From Candidatus Thiodiazotropha sp. (ex Monitilora ramsayi) (lineage in GTDB: Bacteria; Pseudomonadota; Gammaproteobacteria; Chromatiales; Chromatiaceae), in contig JAHXIO010000008.1 of the NCBI GenBank assembly GCA_025655595.1, positions 1-64,000 of the forward strand: 64,000 bases of DNA, given 5' to 3'. The notes below the pieces were generated by a model that saw nothing but the letters and a program-made list of their open reading frames with translations, was not told the origin of the DNA and searched no databases. Shown piece by piece: positions 16,884 to 28,770 of the stretch. Made by a program: the position numbers and the translations under genes. The number at the start of each line of letters is the position of its first letter. Position 1 is the first letter of the stretch.

Positions 16884-16906
16884 AGAAAAAGCCGCCATCC
16901 ATGGCG
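16884..16906 (-). terminator. Terminator of ppdK
   Basis: On the minus strand CGCCA-TGGA-TGGCG followed by GCTTTTTC. It lies 33 nt after the ppdK stop codon. The T-rich region beyond it (16800-16860) probably holds the promoter of the giant surface-protein gene. Confidence 0.6.
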
Positions 16907-16938
16907 AAGTAAAATCCCTATTTCGTCTGGATTGGCAT

Positions 16939-19704
16939 TTACTGTTGAAGCAGGCTCGCGTGGGCGGCAGCAAGTCTGGCCACCGGCACTCTGGGTGCGG
17001 AACAAGAGACATAGTTCAAACCGGCACGGTGGCAAAAGTCGATCGAACTGGGATGCCCGCCGTGCTCCCCACAGATCCCCACGCTCAATCTGGGATTAAC
17101 CTCTCGTCCCCACTCCACCGCCAGTTGCATCAGCTTACCGACACCCTTTTCGTCCAGCACCTCGAAGGGATTGTCCTTGAGAATGTCGTTCTGGTTATAC
17201 ATGGGGAGAAACTTGTTCTCCGCATCTTCGCGGGAGAAGGAGAAGGTCGCCTGGGTCAGATCATTGGTGCCGAAGGAGAAGAACTCGGCCTCCTCCACCA
17301 GTGAGTCGGCCCGCATACAGGCGCGCACCACCTCAATCATGGTGCCAAAGCGGAAGTTGAGTTTGTGGCCTGATTTCTCTTCCACATCGGCGCGGATTTC
17401 ATCCACCATCTGCTTGACCCGTTTCAGCTCTTCGGCAGTACAGACCTGGGGCACCATCATCTGCGGGTGGACCTCGAGATCCTTGGCTGCACACTCAGCG
17501 GCGGCTTCGAGAATGGCCCGGATCTGCATGGCGTAGATCTCGGGAAAGGTGATGCCCAGCCGCACACCGCGATGGCCCAACATGGGGTTGGTTTCGGTCA
17601 GGGCACGCACTTTGCGCAGCATGGTCTCCTTCTTCTCGATCGCCTGTTCGACCAGGCTCTCGTCCACCATATGCCTGAGGGAGTCGGCCTCCTGCTTCGC
17701 CTGGGCGGGATCCTGTAACAGCATCATGCTGCCGGCAAGCACATTCATGCCGCGCACGGAGTTGCGCAGGTGAAGCAGCTCGTCCAGATCGCTCAGCAGT
17801 TGCTGCTCGGTCGGAAGAAACTCGTGGATCGGTGGATCGAGCAGCCGGATGGTCACCGGCTTGGGTGACATCACCTCCAGTATCGCCTTAAAGTCGCCCC
17901 GCTGCATGGGCAGCAGTTTGTCCAGCGCGGCCTGACGCTGCTCCGGGGTCTCTGCAACAATCATCTCGATCACTACCGGCAGGCGGTCCACCGCGTTGAA
18001 CATCCGCTCGGTGCGGCAGAGACCGATGCCCATGGCACCATACTTGAGCGCCCTGCTGGCATCAGTGGCGGTATCCGCATTGGCCATGACCCGAAGGTAG
18101 GCCGTTTCATCGGCCCAACGGAGCAACCGGTTGAGCTCCTCGGTAAAGTCGGGCTCCACCATGGGAATCTCCCCCAGGAAGACATTACCGCTGCTGCCGT
18201 CGATGGTGATCATGTCCCCTTCCCGGATCATGGTGCCTTTAGCCACTGCCTCACGACGCTGCACATCGACGCTAATCCCTTCGGCTCCCGCCACACAGGG
18301 CTTACCCATACCGCGGGCGACCACCGCCGCGTGGGAAGTCTTGCCGCCGCGACTGGTGAGAATGCCCTGTGCTGCGAAGAAACCGTGGATATCCTCAGGT
18401 TTGGTCTCTTCCCTCAACAGAATAACCTTGAGCCCCTGTTCCTTACCCATCAGCTCGGCGCGGTCCGCATCGAACACAGCCAGGCCGCTGGCGGCACCGG
18501 GAGACGCCGGCAGACCCTGGGCGATTGGCTCCCCCTTGAAGTCACTATCGAGACGGGGATAGAGCATCTGCTCCAGATAACCGGGATCGATGCGCAGCAG
18601 CGCCTGCTCCTTTGTGATCAGTTCCTCCTCCACCATCTCCACCGAAGTGCGCACCATTGAGATGGCGTTCATCTTGCCGTTGCGGGTTTGCAGACAGTAA
18701 AGCGTGCCGCGCTCGATAGTGAATTCGAAATCCTGTACCTCTTTGTAGTGGCTCTCCAACTTCTGCCGCAGCTCCTCGAGCTGCTCCGCCATCTCCGGCA
18801 TCTCTTCCGCCAGCCGGGCAATAGGCTTGGGGGTACGGATACCGGCGACCACATCCTCACCCTGGGCATTGACCAGGTACTCGCCGAAGAGTTTGTTCTC
18901 GCCGGTGCCCGGGTTACGGGTGAATGCAACACCAGTGGCGGAATCGTTGCCCCGGTTGCCGAAGACCATGGTGCAGACATTGACCGCAGTACCATTGGCC
19001 ATCTCAGGGGTGATGTTGAACTGACGACGGTAGTCCACCGCCCTTTTACCCATCCAGGATCCAAACACCGCCTTGATCGCGATCTCCAGCTGCTCGTAGG
19101 GATCTTCCGGGAAGGGGCGACCGGTATGGTGCTCGAAAACCTTGAGAAACCGCTCGCTGATCTCTTTCAGATCGTCTGACGAGAGCCCCACATCCTCTGT
19201 CACATGAGCATTCTGTTTGACCGCTTCGAACTCCTCGTCGAAGGCCTCGTCCGGCACGTTCAAGGCCACCTTGCCGAATAGCTGGATAAAACGCCGATAG
19301 GCGTCATAGCCGAATCGTTCATCGCCGGTCTGGGCGATAACACCCTGCAGGGTCCGGCTGTTAAGCCCCAGGTTCAGGATGGTATCCATCATGCCCGGCA
19401 TCGACATGGCGGATCCGGAGCGAACCGATACCAGGAGCGGATTCTCCGCATCGCCGAAGCCCTTGCCGGTTGACGTCTCCACTTCCGCCATATGCTTCCT
19501 GACATCCTCCATGATATTGGCCGGCAGCGTCTTCGATTCATTGGCGAGATAGTCGAGACATGCCTCAGTGGAGATCACGAACCCGGGGGGTACGTTGAGT
19601 CCGAACTGGGTCATTTCACAGAGATTGGCCCCCTTGCCGCCCAATAGTTTCTTGTTTTTTCCGTCACCCTCTTGAAATGAAAAGACATGTCGTTTTTGTG
19701 TCAT
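16939..19704 (-). CDS. ppdK: Pyruvate, phosphate dikinase
   Basis: 921 residues from the ATG at 19704, chosen because AAGGAG lies about 9 nt upstream and the protein begins MTQKRHVFSFQEGDGKNKK, the family N-terminus. It interconverts pyruvate + ATP + Pi and PEP + AMP + PPi in the cytoplasm. Nucleotide-binding domain (LLGGKGANLCEM), phospho-His domain with GGKTSHAAVVARGMGKPCV, and PEP/pyruvate TIM-barrel domain ending SFGTNDLTQATFSFSRED and GICGEHGG. The length is normal for bacterial PPDK. It is divergent from valS and shares a short regulatory region with it. The reversible use of PPi fits glycolysis/gluconeogenesis switching. Confidence 0.97.
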   Translation of the reverse strand: MTQKRHVFSFQEGDGKNKKLLGGKGANLCEMTQFGLNVPPGFVISTEACLDYLANESKTLPANIMEDVRKHMAEVETSTGKGFGDAENPLLVSVRSGSAMSMPGMMDTILNLGLNSRTLQGVIAQTGDERFGYDAYRRFIQLFGKVALNVPDEAFDEEFEAVKQNAHVTEDVGLSSDDLKEISERFLKVFEHHTGRPFPEDPYEQLEIAIKAVFGSWMGKRAVDYRRQFNITPEMANGTAVNVCTMVFGNRGNDSATGVAFTRNPGTGENKLFGEYLVNAQGEDVVAGIRTPKPIARLAEEMPEMAEQLEELRQKLESHYKEVQDFEFTIERGTLYCLQTRNGKMNAISMVRTSVEMVEEELITKEQALLRIDPGYLEQMLYPRLDSDFKGEPIAQGLPASPGAASGLAVFDADRAELMGKEQGLKVILLREETKPEDIHGFFAAQGILTSRGGKTSHAAVVARGMGKPCVAGAEGISVDVQRREAVAKGTMIREGDMITIDGSSGNVFLGEIPMVEPDFTEELNRLLRWADETAYLRVMANADTATDASRALKYGAMGIGLCRTERMFNAVDRLPVVIEMIVAETPEQRQAALDKLLPMQRGDFKAILEVMSPKPVTIRLLDPPIHEFLPTEQQLLSDLDELLHLRNSVRGMNVLAGSMMLLQDPAQAKQEADSLRHMVDESLVEQAIEKKETMLRKVRALTETNPMLGHRGVRLGITFPEIYAMQIRAILEAAAECAAKDLEVHPQMMVPQVCTAEELKRVKQMVDEIRADVEEKSGHKLNFRFGTMIEVVRACMRADSLVEEAEFFSFGTNDLTQATFSFSREDAENKFLPMYNQNDILKDNPFEVLDEKGVGKLMQLAVEWGREVNPRLSVGICGEHGGHPSSIDFCHRAGLNYVSCSAPRVPVARLAAAHASLLQQ

Positions 19705-19734
19705 AGGTTGTCTGCTCCTTGAGATTGGCCGGTT

Positions 19735-19784
19735 GGCGCTATCTTTTATTATTTCTCGACTCAACCTAGGTATAATAGCGCCTT
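19735..19784. promoter_or_regulatory. Divergent ppdK/valS promoter region
   Basis: TATAAT at 19771-19776 is a good -10 for valS with a weak -35. On the minus strand TATTAT preceded at 16 bp by TTGTTC could serve ppdK. GGCGCTAT (from 19735) and ATAGCGCC (to about 19783) form an 8-bp inverted repeat flanking the overlapped promoters. Confidence 0.5.
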
Positions 19785-19810
19785 TTTGTTGCTGAACAAT
19801 TACCGGACCC

Positions 19811-22660
<2,850 letters not shown>

Positions 22661-22671
22661 ACCTGTTGCAG

Positions 22672-22690
22672 GGTGCGGCAACGCCGCACC
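22672..22690 (+). terminator. Hairpin after valS, weak terminator candidate
   Basis: GGTGCGGC-AAC-GCCGCACC, a perfect 8-bp GC-rich stem 12 nt after the valS stop. No T tract follows, so Rho-independent termination is uncertain. The rest of 22691-22920 shows nothing recognisable. Confidence 0.35.
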
Positions 22691-22920
22691 ACAGACAACT
22701 ACCCGGGCTAAGTTCAGTTTCCGACAGATCGTCTCACTGCTGTTTGGCGACTGAGAACGACCGCTTATCTGTACCCGTTAAGAGAGAAAACGGTTGAGAG
22801 CGCGATGATATTGCTCGGTATAAAATGCAATTATATCTTTTGTCCAGCAAGGAACAGAGAGCGTAGATCAAGCGTCTAACTGATTCGCTCAGGGACCTTC
22901 CCACACCCTGAGGTTCCAGC

Positions 22921-23352
22921 TTAGCTTAATGGAATACGGATCTTCTGACCGGGATAGATGAGGTTGGGATCCTTAATTACTTCACGGTTTGCCTCAAAGA
23001 TTTTCGGATAGGCGGAAGCATTGCCCAGAAAACGTTTTGCGATTCCTGAAAGCGTGTCACCTTTCTCAATCACATAATATTCCACCTTGGCGTCCTGCTT
23101 CGGTGCTATCACCTTATCGGCTGACACCTCGCCGACTCCTTGTACATTCCCCGCAATGAGGACAGCTTTCTCCATGGCCTCTGCACTCTCTGCATCTCCT
23201 GACAGAACAACCTTTCCTTCATCGAAACTGACATCCAGATTTTTGATGCCAGGATTGTCAGCTTGAATCTGAGCCTTTATCTTTTCAGCCGGATCATCAT
23301 CACCACCAAACAGCTTTTTCCCCATATTCACTGCAAAATCAAATAAACCCAT
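22921..23352 (-). CDS. lysM: BON-LysM protein (Kbp/YgaU type)
   Basis: 143 residues, no signal peptide. N-terminal helix MGLFDFAVNMGKKLFG, BON domain about 25-80 (IKNLDVSFDEGKVVLSGDAE), LysM domain about 92-142 (YYVIEKGDTLSGIAKRFLGN ... LIYPGQKIRIPL). Same architecture and length as E. coli Kbp (YgaU), a cytoplasmic K+-binding protein. Codirectional with the dodecin gene upstream. Confidence 0.92.
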   Translation of the reverse strand: MGLFDFAVNMGKKLFGGDDDPAEKIKAQIQADNPGIKNLDVSFDEGKVVLSGDAESAEAMEKAVLIAGNVQGVGEVSADKVIAPKQDAKVEYYVIEKGDTLSGIAKRFLGNASAYPKIFEANREVIKDPNLIYPGQKIRIPLS

Positions 23353-23493
23353 TGCTTAGTACTCCAATATAACTTCTTATTCTTTGTATCACCGACAGTT
23401 CGGGCTCAGCACATATACCATCAATTTCCGGTAGACTCGTGCCTTTGGTAACACTTATATCTCATTCCCGAACTTATCGGCATCGACTGCTGA

Positions 23494-23697
23494 TTAACCT
23501 TTCAAAACAAAGGTTACTTTCAGTGTGACACGGTACTCTGAAACCTTTCCGTTACTGACGGACACCTGTTGATCTTTCACCCAAGCACCTTTGATATTTT
23601 TCAGGGTTTTATTGGCACGTTTGACACCCTGACTCACAGCATCGTCAAAACCTTTTGTGGATGTGGCGATAATCTCTGTCACTTTTGCGACTGACAT
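23494..23697 (-). CDS. Dodecin family flavin-binding protein
   Basis: 67 residues from the ATG at 23697 (GGAGGGGAATCCT just upstream; longer frames lack support). Dodecin fold signature: MSVAKVTEIIATSTKGFDDAV, then helix RANKTLKNIKGAWVKDQQV and strands with SEYRVTLKVTFVLKG. Dodecins assemble as dodecamers that store and protect riboflavin/FMN or CoA. Normal length. It probably responds to stress or flavin status, but nothing in the sequence shows this. Confidence 0.93.
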   Translation of the reverse strand: MSVAKVTEIIATSTKGFDDAVSQGVKRANKTLKNIKGAWVKDQQVSVSNGKVSEYRVTLKVTFVLKG

Positions 23698-23916
23698 AGG
23701 ATTCCCCTCCGAAATGTGTACTATTGGTGGAGCCATATCATGGGTTTTACCCATCCATGACACGGGAGACCCAACTGGTTTGAATGGAAACCTCACTCAA
23801 GCAGTCGTGGCTATGGGGGTAGAATAGATGAATGCGCTCAGTCAATGTGGGCGGAGAAACCCTTAGTCACAATTGTTTTCAATTGCAACCTGACAACAGA
23901 TTCCCCCGCACAAATC

Positions 23917-25041
23917 TCAGTTCTGCTGACCAGTTACCGCGGCACCCTCAAACGGTGGTACCGGCATTGTCTCCGGCAGGTGGACGGTCGAGGTTGGGAA
24001 TGCCACTTCTGCGCCACGAGCGACGATAATTTCATAGATTTTCAGCAAGACATCATGCTTGATTTCGTGGTACCGGATCCAGTTTGTCGTGTGGGTGAAG
24101 GTATAGACGAAAAAGTCCAGCGATGAGGGGGCAAATTTATTGAAATTGACAATCAGCGTCTGGCTGGTGTCGATTTCCGGATGATCTGTCAGCATCTGCT
24201 TGACATCAGAGACAATCTCGCTCAGGTGGGCCGCATCGTCGTAGCGAATTCCAATAGTCTCATAGATTCTCCGGTGACTCATGCGGGAGGGATTTTCCAC
24301 AGCGATATTGGTAAAGATATTGTTCGGCAGATAGAGCGGGCGTTTATCGAAGGTGCGGATACAGGTGAGACGCCATCCTATCTTTTCCACTGTGCCCTCA
24401 ATGTCTCTATCCGGCGAACGAATCCAGTCTCCGACCGCAAAGGGTCGATCGAGATAGATCATCAGACCGCCGAAAAAGTTAGCCAGCAGATCCTTTGCGG
24501 CGAAACCTACCGCAATACCTCCAATACCACCAAAAGCCAGTACGCCTGAGATACTGAAGCCCAGGGTTTGCATGGTCACTAAGGCTGCAGTTATCACGAC
24601 CGAGGCTCTGAGCAGTTTGGCGATCGCATCCATGGTTGTACGATCGAAACCCTTGCCATCAGCTTTCTTCGCTGAAACAAGATTATTTTCTGCCCGGATG
24701 ATGAAACGAATCAGAAACCAGGTTATGCAGCCAATCACACCTACATCTCTCAAGGGACCAGCAATATCAAAAATCGGCAAGCCGGATACATCACGAACAA
24801 TCTCAACCGCCAAGGCCAATCCTACAATCCAGACCACCCAATTCAAAGGCCGTCGCGCAGCATCGACCAGAGCATCATCCCAAGGTGTCTTTGTTCGACT
24901 CAACTGCTGGTGAAGTCGGTTCAACATCCGCCGCAGAATGAAATTGGCAAGTAATACTCCAAAAACAACTACAAAGACCTGGATTACCCAGCCCCACTCA
25001 CCATCGATCACAATCAGCTGTTTAAAGTCCTGGAGATTCAT
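23917..25041 (-). CDS. MscS-family mechanosensitive channel
   Basis: 374 residues with five membrane segments: TM about 17-35, three further helices, and the pore-lining TM3 region (ISGVLAFGGIGGIAVGFAAKDLLANFFGGLMIYLDRPFAVGDWI), the hallmark of MscS. The cytoplasmic beta domain (GTVEKIGWRLTCIRTFDKRPLYLPN) and C-terminal alpha/beta domain follow. It has extra N-terminal helices relative to MscS, like YnaI/YbdG. It releases solutes on hypo-osmotic shock. Confidence 0.93.
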   Translation of the reverse strand: MNLQDFKQLIVIDGEWGWVIQVFVVVFGVLLANFILRRMLNRLHQQLSRTKTPWDDALVDAARRPLNWVVWIVGLALAVEIVRDVSGLPIFDIAGPLRDVGVIGCITWFLIRFIIRAENNLVSAKKADGKGFDRTTMDAIAKLLRASVVITAALVTMQTLGFSISGVLAFGGIGGIAVGFAAKDLLANFFGGLMIYLDRPFAVGDWIRSPDRDIEGTVEKIGWRLTCIRTFDKRPLYLPNNIFTNIAVENPSRMSHRRIYETIGIRYDDAAHLSEIVSDVKQMLTDHPEIDTSQTLIVNFNKFAPSSLDFFVYTFTHTTNWIRYHEIKHDVLLKIYEIIVARGAEVAFPTSTVHLPETMPVPPFEGAAVTGQQN

Positions 25042-25302
25042 TGATGACTACCTGCGATAGGGTTTTGAATACGGGATGGAAATTTTAAGAACGAATGAAC
25101 CATTTTAACAGCCATGAAAAAAAACCAGTACCTATAGATGGAGCTGACATATCAATCAAGGTCATTGCTTTCTCGGCAACATGCCGTCGGCGATAAAGCA
25201 GAAAGCGAACTCATCCTGTATATCCGCGAGAACTCAATCACAAATCAATCCATATAAACATGCTACGTTTCACTCCTGTTTTAGCAAGACAAAATATTCT
25301 TC

Positions 25303-25908
25303 ATGGAGTATCAGATAAATATGGATTCTAAAAATCTTTTCACAACCATCGCAACTTGTACCATCTTGGTATCTTCCATTTTCCCTGGCTCAATTCAGGC
25401 TGCAGATCTTGATTATAACTACATAGAAGGCCGCTATCTGATCAACGCCGATGAGGATGACAGCAACCTGGACGGTGATGGATTCCGTATCGCCGGCTCG
25501 TATCGATTCACCAAGGAAATATTTGCGTTTGGCAAATGGGAAGACGTTGATTTCGATCGTGGTTATGACGCCACAATAATCGAGTTTGGCGCCGGCTACA
25601 TTTTTCCAATCAAGCCGAATTGGGACAGTAATTTTACCCTTTCCTACGGCAGTGTAGACCTTAGCGGTCCGGGTATTGATCAGGATGAAAGCGGGATCAT
25701 TCTCTCCGGTGGGGTAAGAGGCATGGTGACACCCGAGATCGAGGCCCGTGCAAAACTCACCTACAATGACTCGGGAGCTGATGATGATACTTACTTCACC
25801 ATCGCTGGGGACTATTTTTTCATGCCGAATCTGTCTGCCGGCCTGGAGGCCGACCTAGGTGGGGACTATGAAACTCTGTCCATCGGTGTGCGATATTTCT
25901 TCAAATAG
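25303..25908 (+). CDS. Outer-membrane beta-barrel protein
   Basis: 201 residues. Signal peptide ends SIQAAD. Mature part is alternating strands rich in Gly, Tyr and Asp (YIEGRYLINADEDD, FRIAGSYRFTKEIFAFGKWE, YETLSIGVRYFFK) ending in aromatic-Lys, typical of small eight-strand barrels. The start may be the ATG at 25321, which has GGAG 12 nt upstream. Function unknown; it resembles the generic outer-membrane beta-barrel group of marine gammaproteobacteria. Confidence 0.8.
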   Translation: MEYQINMDSKNLFTTIATCTILVSSIFPGSIQAADLDYNYIEGRYLINADEDDSNLDGDGFRIAGSYRFTKEIFAFGKWEDVDFDRGYDATIIEFGAGYIFPIKPNWDSNFTLSYGSVDLSGPGIDQDESGIILSGGVRGMVTPEIEARAKLTYNDSGADDDTYFTIAGDYFFMPNLSAGLEADLGGDYETLSIGVRYFFK

Positions 25909-25922
25909 CATCATGCTTAATA

Positions 25923-25950
25923 CCAAGGGCCTCTGTACTGAAGCCCTTGG
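25923..25950 (+). terminator. Hairpin after the barrel gene
   Basis: CCAAGGGC and GCCCTTGG form a perfect 8-bp stem with a 12-nt loop, 15 nt after the stop codon. No T tract follows. Between here and 26203 I see nothing else. Confidence 0.4.
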
Positions 25951-26203
25951 ATAGGCTATGCCGTCTCACATGAGAGTGACTCCAAAGTGATCAAGCCGGA
26001 TTGACCAATGACGCTCTCATAAGAGATGCCATTTCCCTCCATCAAAGTGCCACCAGACAGCTGATGTTTCAGCTAAAGCTGTATTTAAATCCACATCTCC
26101 GACTCAATCGGAAATAAATTCACCACTTTCTTAAGAAATTCTTTCGGCGCCCCGATAACCCGATAGAAGGTCTTCCAGCACCTTTCCATTCGGAGTATCG
26201 ATT

Positions 26204-26650
26204 ATGACTTGGTTTGGTTGGCAAACCCACCGCCGACAGCTTGGAAAAACCGATGGTTTCACATCGATTGAGCTGTTGGCGGCCCTAGTCTCCAGCCTGC
26301 TTATAATTTTCGTGGGATTTCCCGCGTTTGAATTTCTTACTGACAACGGTGAAGCACATCTTCTCGAGCAACCCTCTCTTGCCAACCATCTTGACTATGC
26401 CCGCAGTGAAGCGATCAGGCGGAAGTTGACGGTAACCGTTTGTCCTTCAAAAGATAACCGGAACTGTCAGAACCAGGGTAATTGGCAGGATGGATGGATC
26501 ATCTTTACCGATAACGAGGGTCTGCCTCGGCATGTCAGTGTCGGGGATAAGATGCTGCACAATCAGAAAGGTGTCAGCGCAGTACAACCCCTCATTGCCC
26601 ATGTCGATGTGGTCCAATACCGGGAAGACGGCTCTATCAGGTTGGATTGA
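26204..26650 (+). CDS. Type IV pilin-like pseudopilin (GspH/FimT family)
   Basis: 148 residues. Prepilin peptidase site at Gly18: G-FTSIELLAALVSSLLIIFVG, with Phe+1 and Glu+5 conserved and a hydrophobic helix. The following region (DYARSEAIRRKLTVTVCPS, WQDGWIIFTDNEG) is the GspH/FimT beta domain with its usual Cys pair (CPSKDNRNC). The C-terminus (YREDGSIRLD) is short for the family, so the last strands may be missing. It would be a minor pseudopilin that initiates or caps a pilus. It stands alone, with no other pilin genes nearby, and converges with gnd. Confidence 0.85.
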   Translation: MTWFGWQTHRRQLGKTDGFTSIELLAALVSSLLIIFVGFPAFEFLTDNGEAHLLEQPSLANHLDYARSEAIRRKLTVTVCPSKDNRNCQNQGNWQDGWIIFTDNEGLPRHVSVGDKMLHNQKGVSAVQPLIAHVDVVQYREDGSIRLD

Positions 26651-26653
26651 ACC

Positions 26654-28072
26654 CTACCATTCAGTATGCACAAACCCCCATTCAGGGTGATCCACACGTT
26701 CATAGGTGTGTGCGCCAAAGGCATCACGGTGAGCCTGAATCAGGTTCTGCGGTAGACGACCGGTTCGATAGCTATCGAAATAATTGAGGCAGGCACTCAT
26801 GACCGGTATCGGAATCCCGTTTGTGACCGCAAAGGTTGCAACTCGACGCCACGCACCCTGAAGGGCCTGAAGTTGAGCGCCCAATTCGACATCCATCATC
26901 AGATTGGCAAGCGGGATCTCCCCGCTGTAAGCCTGTCTGATTGGGTCCAGCAGACGTGCCCGAATGATACACCCCCCCTTCCAGATCCGTGCAGTCTCTG
27001 AGAGATCAACCGACCATTGATAACGTTCTGAAGCAGATCGAATCAGATCCATGCCTTGAGCATATGCAGTAATTCGCGAGGCATAGATCGCACCATGCAG
27101 GTCAGCCAAAAGGGCTTGCGGATCAGATATCTCCCTTACTTCAGGGCCGGTTAGCGCCTTCTCAGCGGCGATTCGCTCAGTTTTCATGGATGAGAGCACG
27201 CGTGCATCGACCGCTGCAGCGATGCCGGGCACAGCGACACCCTGTTCCAATGCAGCCTGTACTGTCCAACGACCTGTACCCTTCTGACCGGCACGATCCA
27301 TGATCTTGCTGACCAATGGGTGACCGCTCTCGTTATCGACGACCTTCAAAACCTGGGCTGTCAGTTCGACCAGGAATGATTCCATCGGCCCCTGATTCCA
27401 TTGCGCGAAGATTTCCGCCATTCCCGGCTCTGCCAGTCCCAATCCCCGGCGCATCAGATCGTAAACCTCTGCAAGCAGCTGCATGTCGGCATACTCAATG
27501 CCGTTATGCACCATCTTGACAAAATGCCCCGCCCCGTCCGGACCCACATGCGTTACGCAGGCACCCGCTTCAGTTTGCGCTGTGATGGCCTCGAATATCG
27601 ATTGAACCTCCGCATAGGCCTCGGTTGAACCGCCCGGCATCATGGAAGGGCCGTGTCTGGCCCCCTCTTCACCGCCGGAAATACCCACTCCCACAAAATG
27701 AAGTCCTTTACTCCGCAGCAGTTTTTCCCTGCGTTGAGTGTCTTCGAACCAGGAGTTACCGCCATCCATGATGATGTCGCCCGATTCGAGCAGAGGCAGC
27801 AGGCGTTCGATCATCTGATCGACAGGATCTCCCGCCTTGACCATCAGCAACACCCGCCTTGGGCGCTCCAGCAGTGCAATAAAATTCGAAAGCTCTGCGT
27901 CACCACCGAATTTTTTTCCTTTATTTTCGGCAAGAAACTTCTTGATTTTATTTGGATCCCGGTTCCACACGGCGACGGGAAATCCTTTCTCTTCCATATT
28001 CTGGGCCAGGTTCCGCCCCATGACGCCGAGACCGACCAGACCGATCTGGAATGTCTTTGCGGAATGACTCAT
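26654..28072 (-). CDS. gnd: 6-phosphogluconate dehydrogenase (decarboxylating)
   Basis: 472 residues from the ATG at 28072, which overlaps the pgl stop as ATGA. NADP-binding GLVGLGVMGRNLAQNM, substrate motif FVGVGISGGEEGARHGPSMMPGG, catalytic Lys in GAGHFVKMVHNGIEY, C-terminal tail with FGAHTYER. Oxidises 6-phosphogluconate to ribulose 5-phosphate and CO2. Third gene of zwf-pgl-gnd. The stop is 3 bp from that of the convergent pseudopilin gene. Confidence 0.97.
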   Translation of the reverse strand: MSHSAKTFQIGLVGLGVMGRNLAQNMEEKGFPVAVWNRDPNKIKKFLAENKGKKFGGDAELSNFIALLERPRRVLLMVKAGDPVDQMIERLLPLLESGDIIMDGGNSWFEDTQRREKLLRSKGLHFVGVGISGGEEGARHGPSMMPGGSTEAYAEVQSIFEAITAQTEAGACVTHVGPDGAGHFVKMVHNGIEYADMQLLAEVYDLMRRGLGLAEPGMAEIFAQWNQGPMESFLVELTAQVLKVVDNESGHPLVSKIMDRAGQKGTGRWTVQAALEQGVAVPGIAAAVDARVLSSMKTERIAAEKALTGPEVREISDPQALLADLHGAIYASRITAYAQGMDLIRSASERYQWSVDLSETARIWKGGCIIRARLLDPIRQAYSGEIPLANLMMDVELGAQLQALQGAWRRVATFAVTNGIPIPVMSACLNYFDSYRTGRLPQNLIQAHRDAFGAHTYERVDHPEWGFVHTEW

Positions 28073-28770
28073 GACACAACTCCCATTTTGACGCTGTTCT
28101 CCGGTAGCGAACGTGCCGCTCCCATATCCATCAACCAATCCCCATTGACTGCCAAAGCAGCCGGAACACTGCCCTCGCTGAGTGCCCACCGAACTGCGTC
28201 GGCTTTATCTTCTCCCCTGGCCATGAGCAGAAGATGCCTGGCATCCCGAATGACCTGCGGCGTGATCGTCAGACGTTGCAACGGTTGTTTGTGCCCAATC
28301 ACAGGCATGACACGACGTTTCTCTTCATCCATTGCCACCGATCCCGGAAAAAGAGATGCAGTATGTCCATCCTCTCCAATCCCCAGCAAAAGGACATCGA
28401 TTCGTAGTGGCAGAATCGCTTCATATGCCACGGCAGCCTTGTCCGGGTTTTTTTCCCCACACATACGATGAACGGTGGTATCTTTTGGTACGCCACCGGG
28501 AAAGAGTCTTGAGATAACACTATATGCGTTACTCTCTGGTGTCATGGGCGGCACACAACGCTCATCACCAAAATAGATCGTTATCATATGCCAGGGAATA
28601 TCGTCGCGAAGCGCCAACTTGTCATATACCGGCAACGGCGTTGAACCACCCGCCAGCATCAAATGACAATGGTCAGATTGACTCAGGACCCGATTGATCT
28701 TTTCAACAATCCATTCTGCTGCCGCTTCATTAAATACAGATGATTCGAGAACTCGTCGCTCTCCGTTCAT
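28069..28770 (-). CDS. pgl: 6-phosphogluconolactonase
   Basis: 233 residues, DevB type. Motifs LMLAGGSTPLPVYDKL, IYFGDERCVPP and LLGIGEDGHTASLFPG are diagnostic. Hydrolyses 6-phosphogluconolactone. ATGA overlaps with both zwf (28767-28770) and gnd (28069-28072) show translational coupling of the three enzymes. Confidence 0.96.
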   Translation of the reverse strand: MNGERRVLESSVFNEAAAEWIVEKINRVLSQSDHCHLMLAGGSTPLPVYDKLALRDDIPWHMITIYFGDERCVPPMTPESNAYSVISRLFPGGVPKDTTVHRMCGEKNPDKAAVAYEAILPLRIDVLLLGIGEDGHTASLFPGSVAMDEEKRRVMPVIGHKQPLQRLTITPQVIRDARHLLLMARGEDKADAVRWALSEGSVPAALAVNGDWLMDMGAARSLPENSVKMGVVS

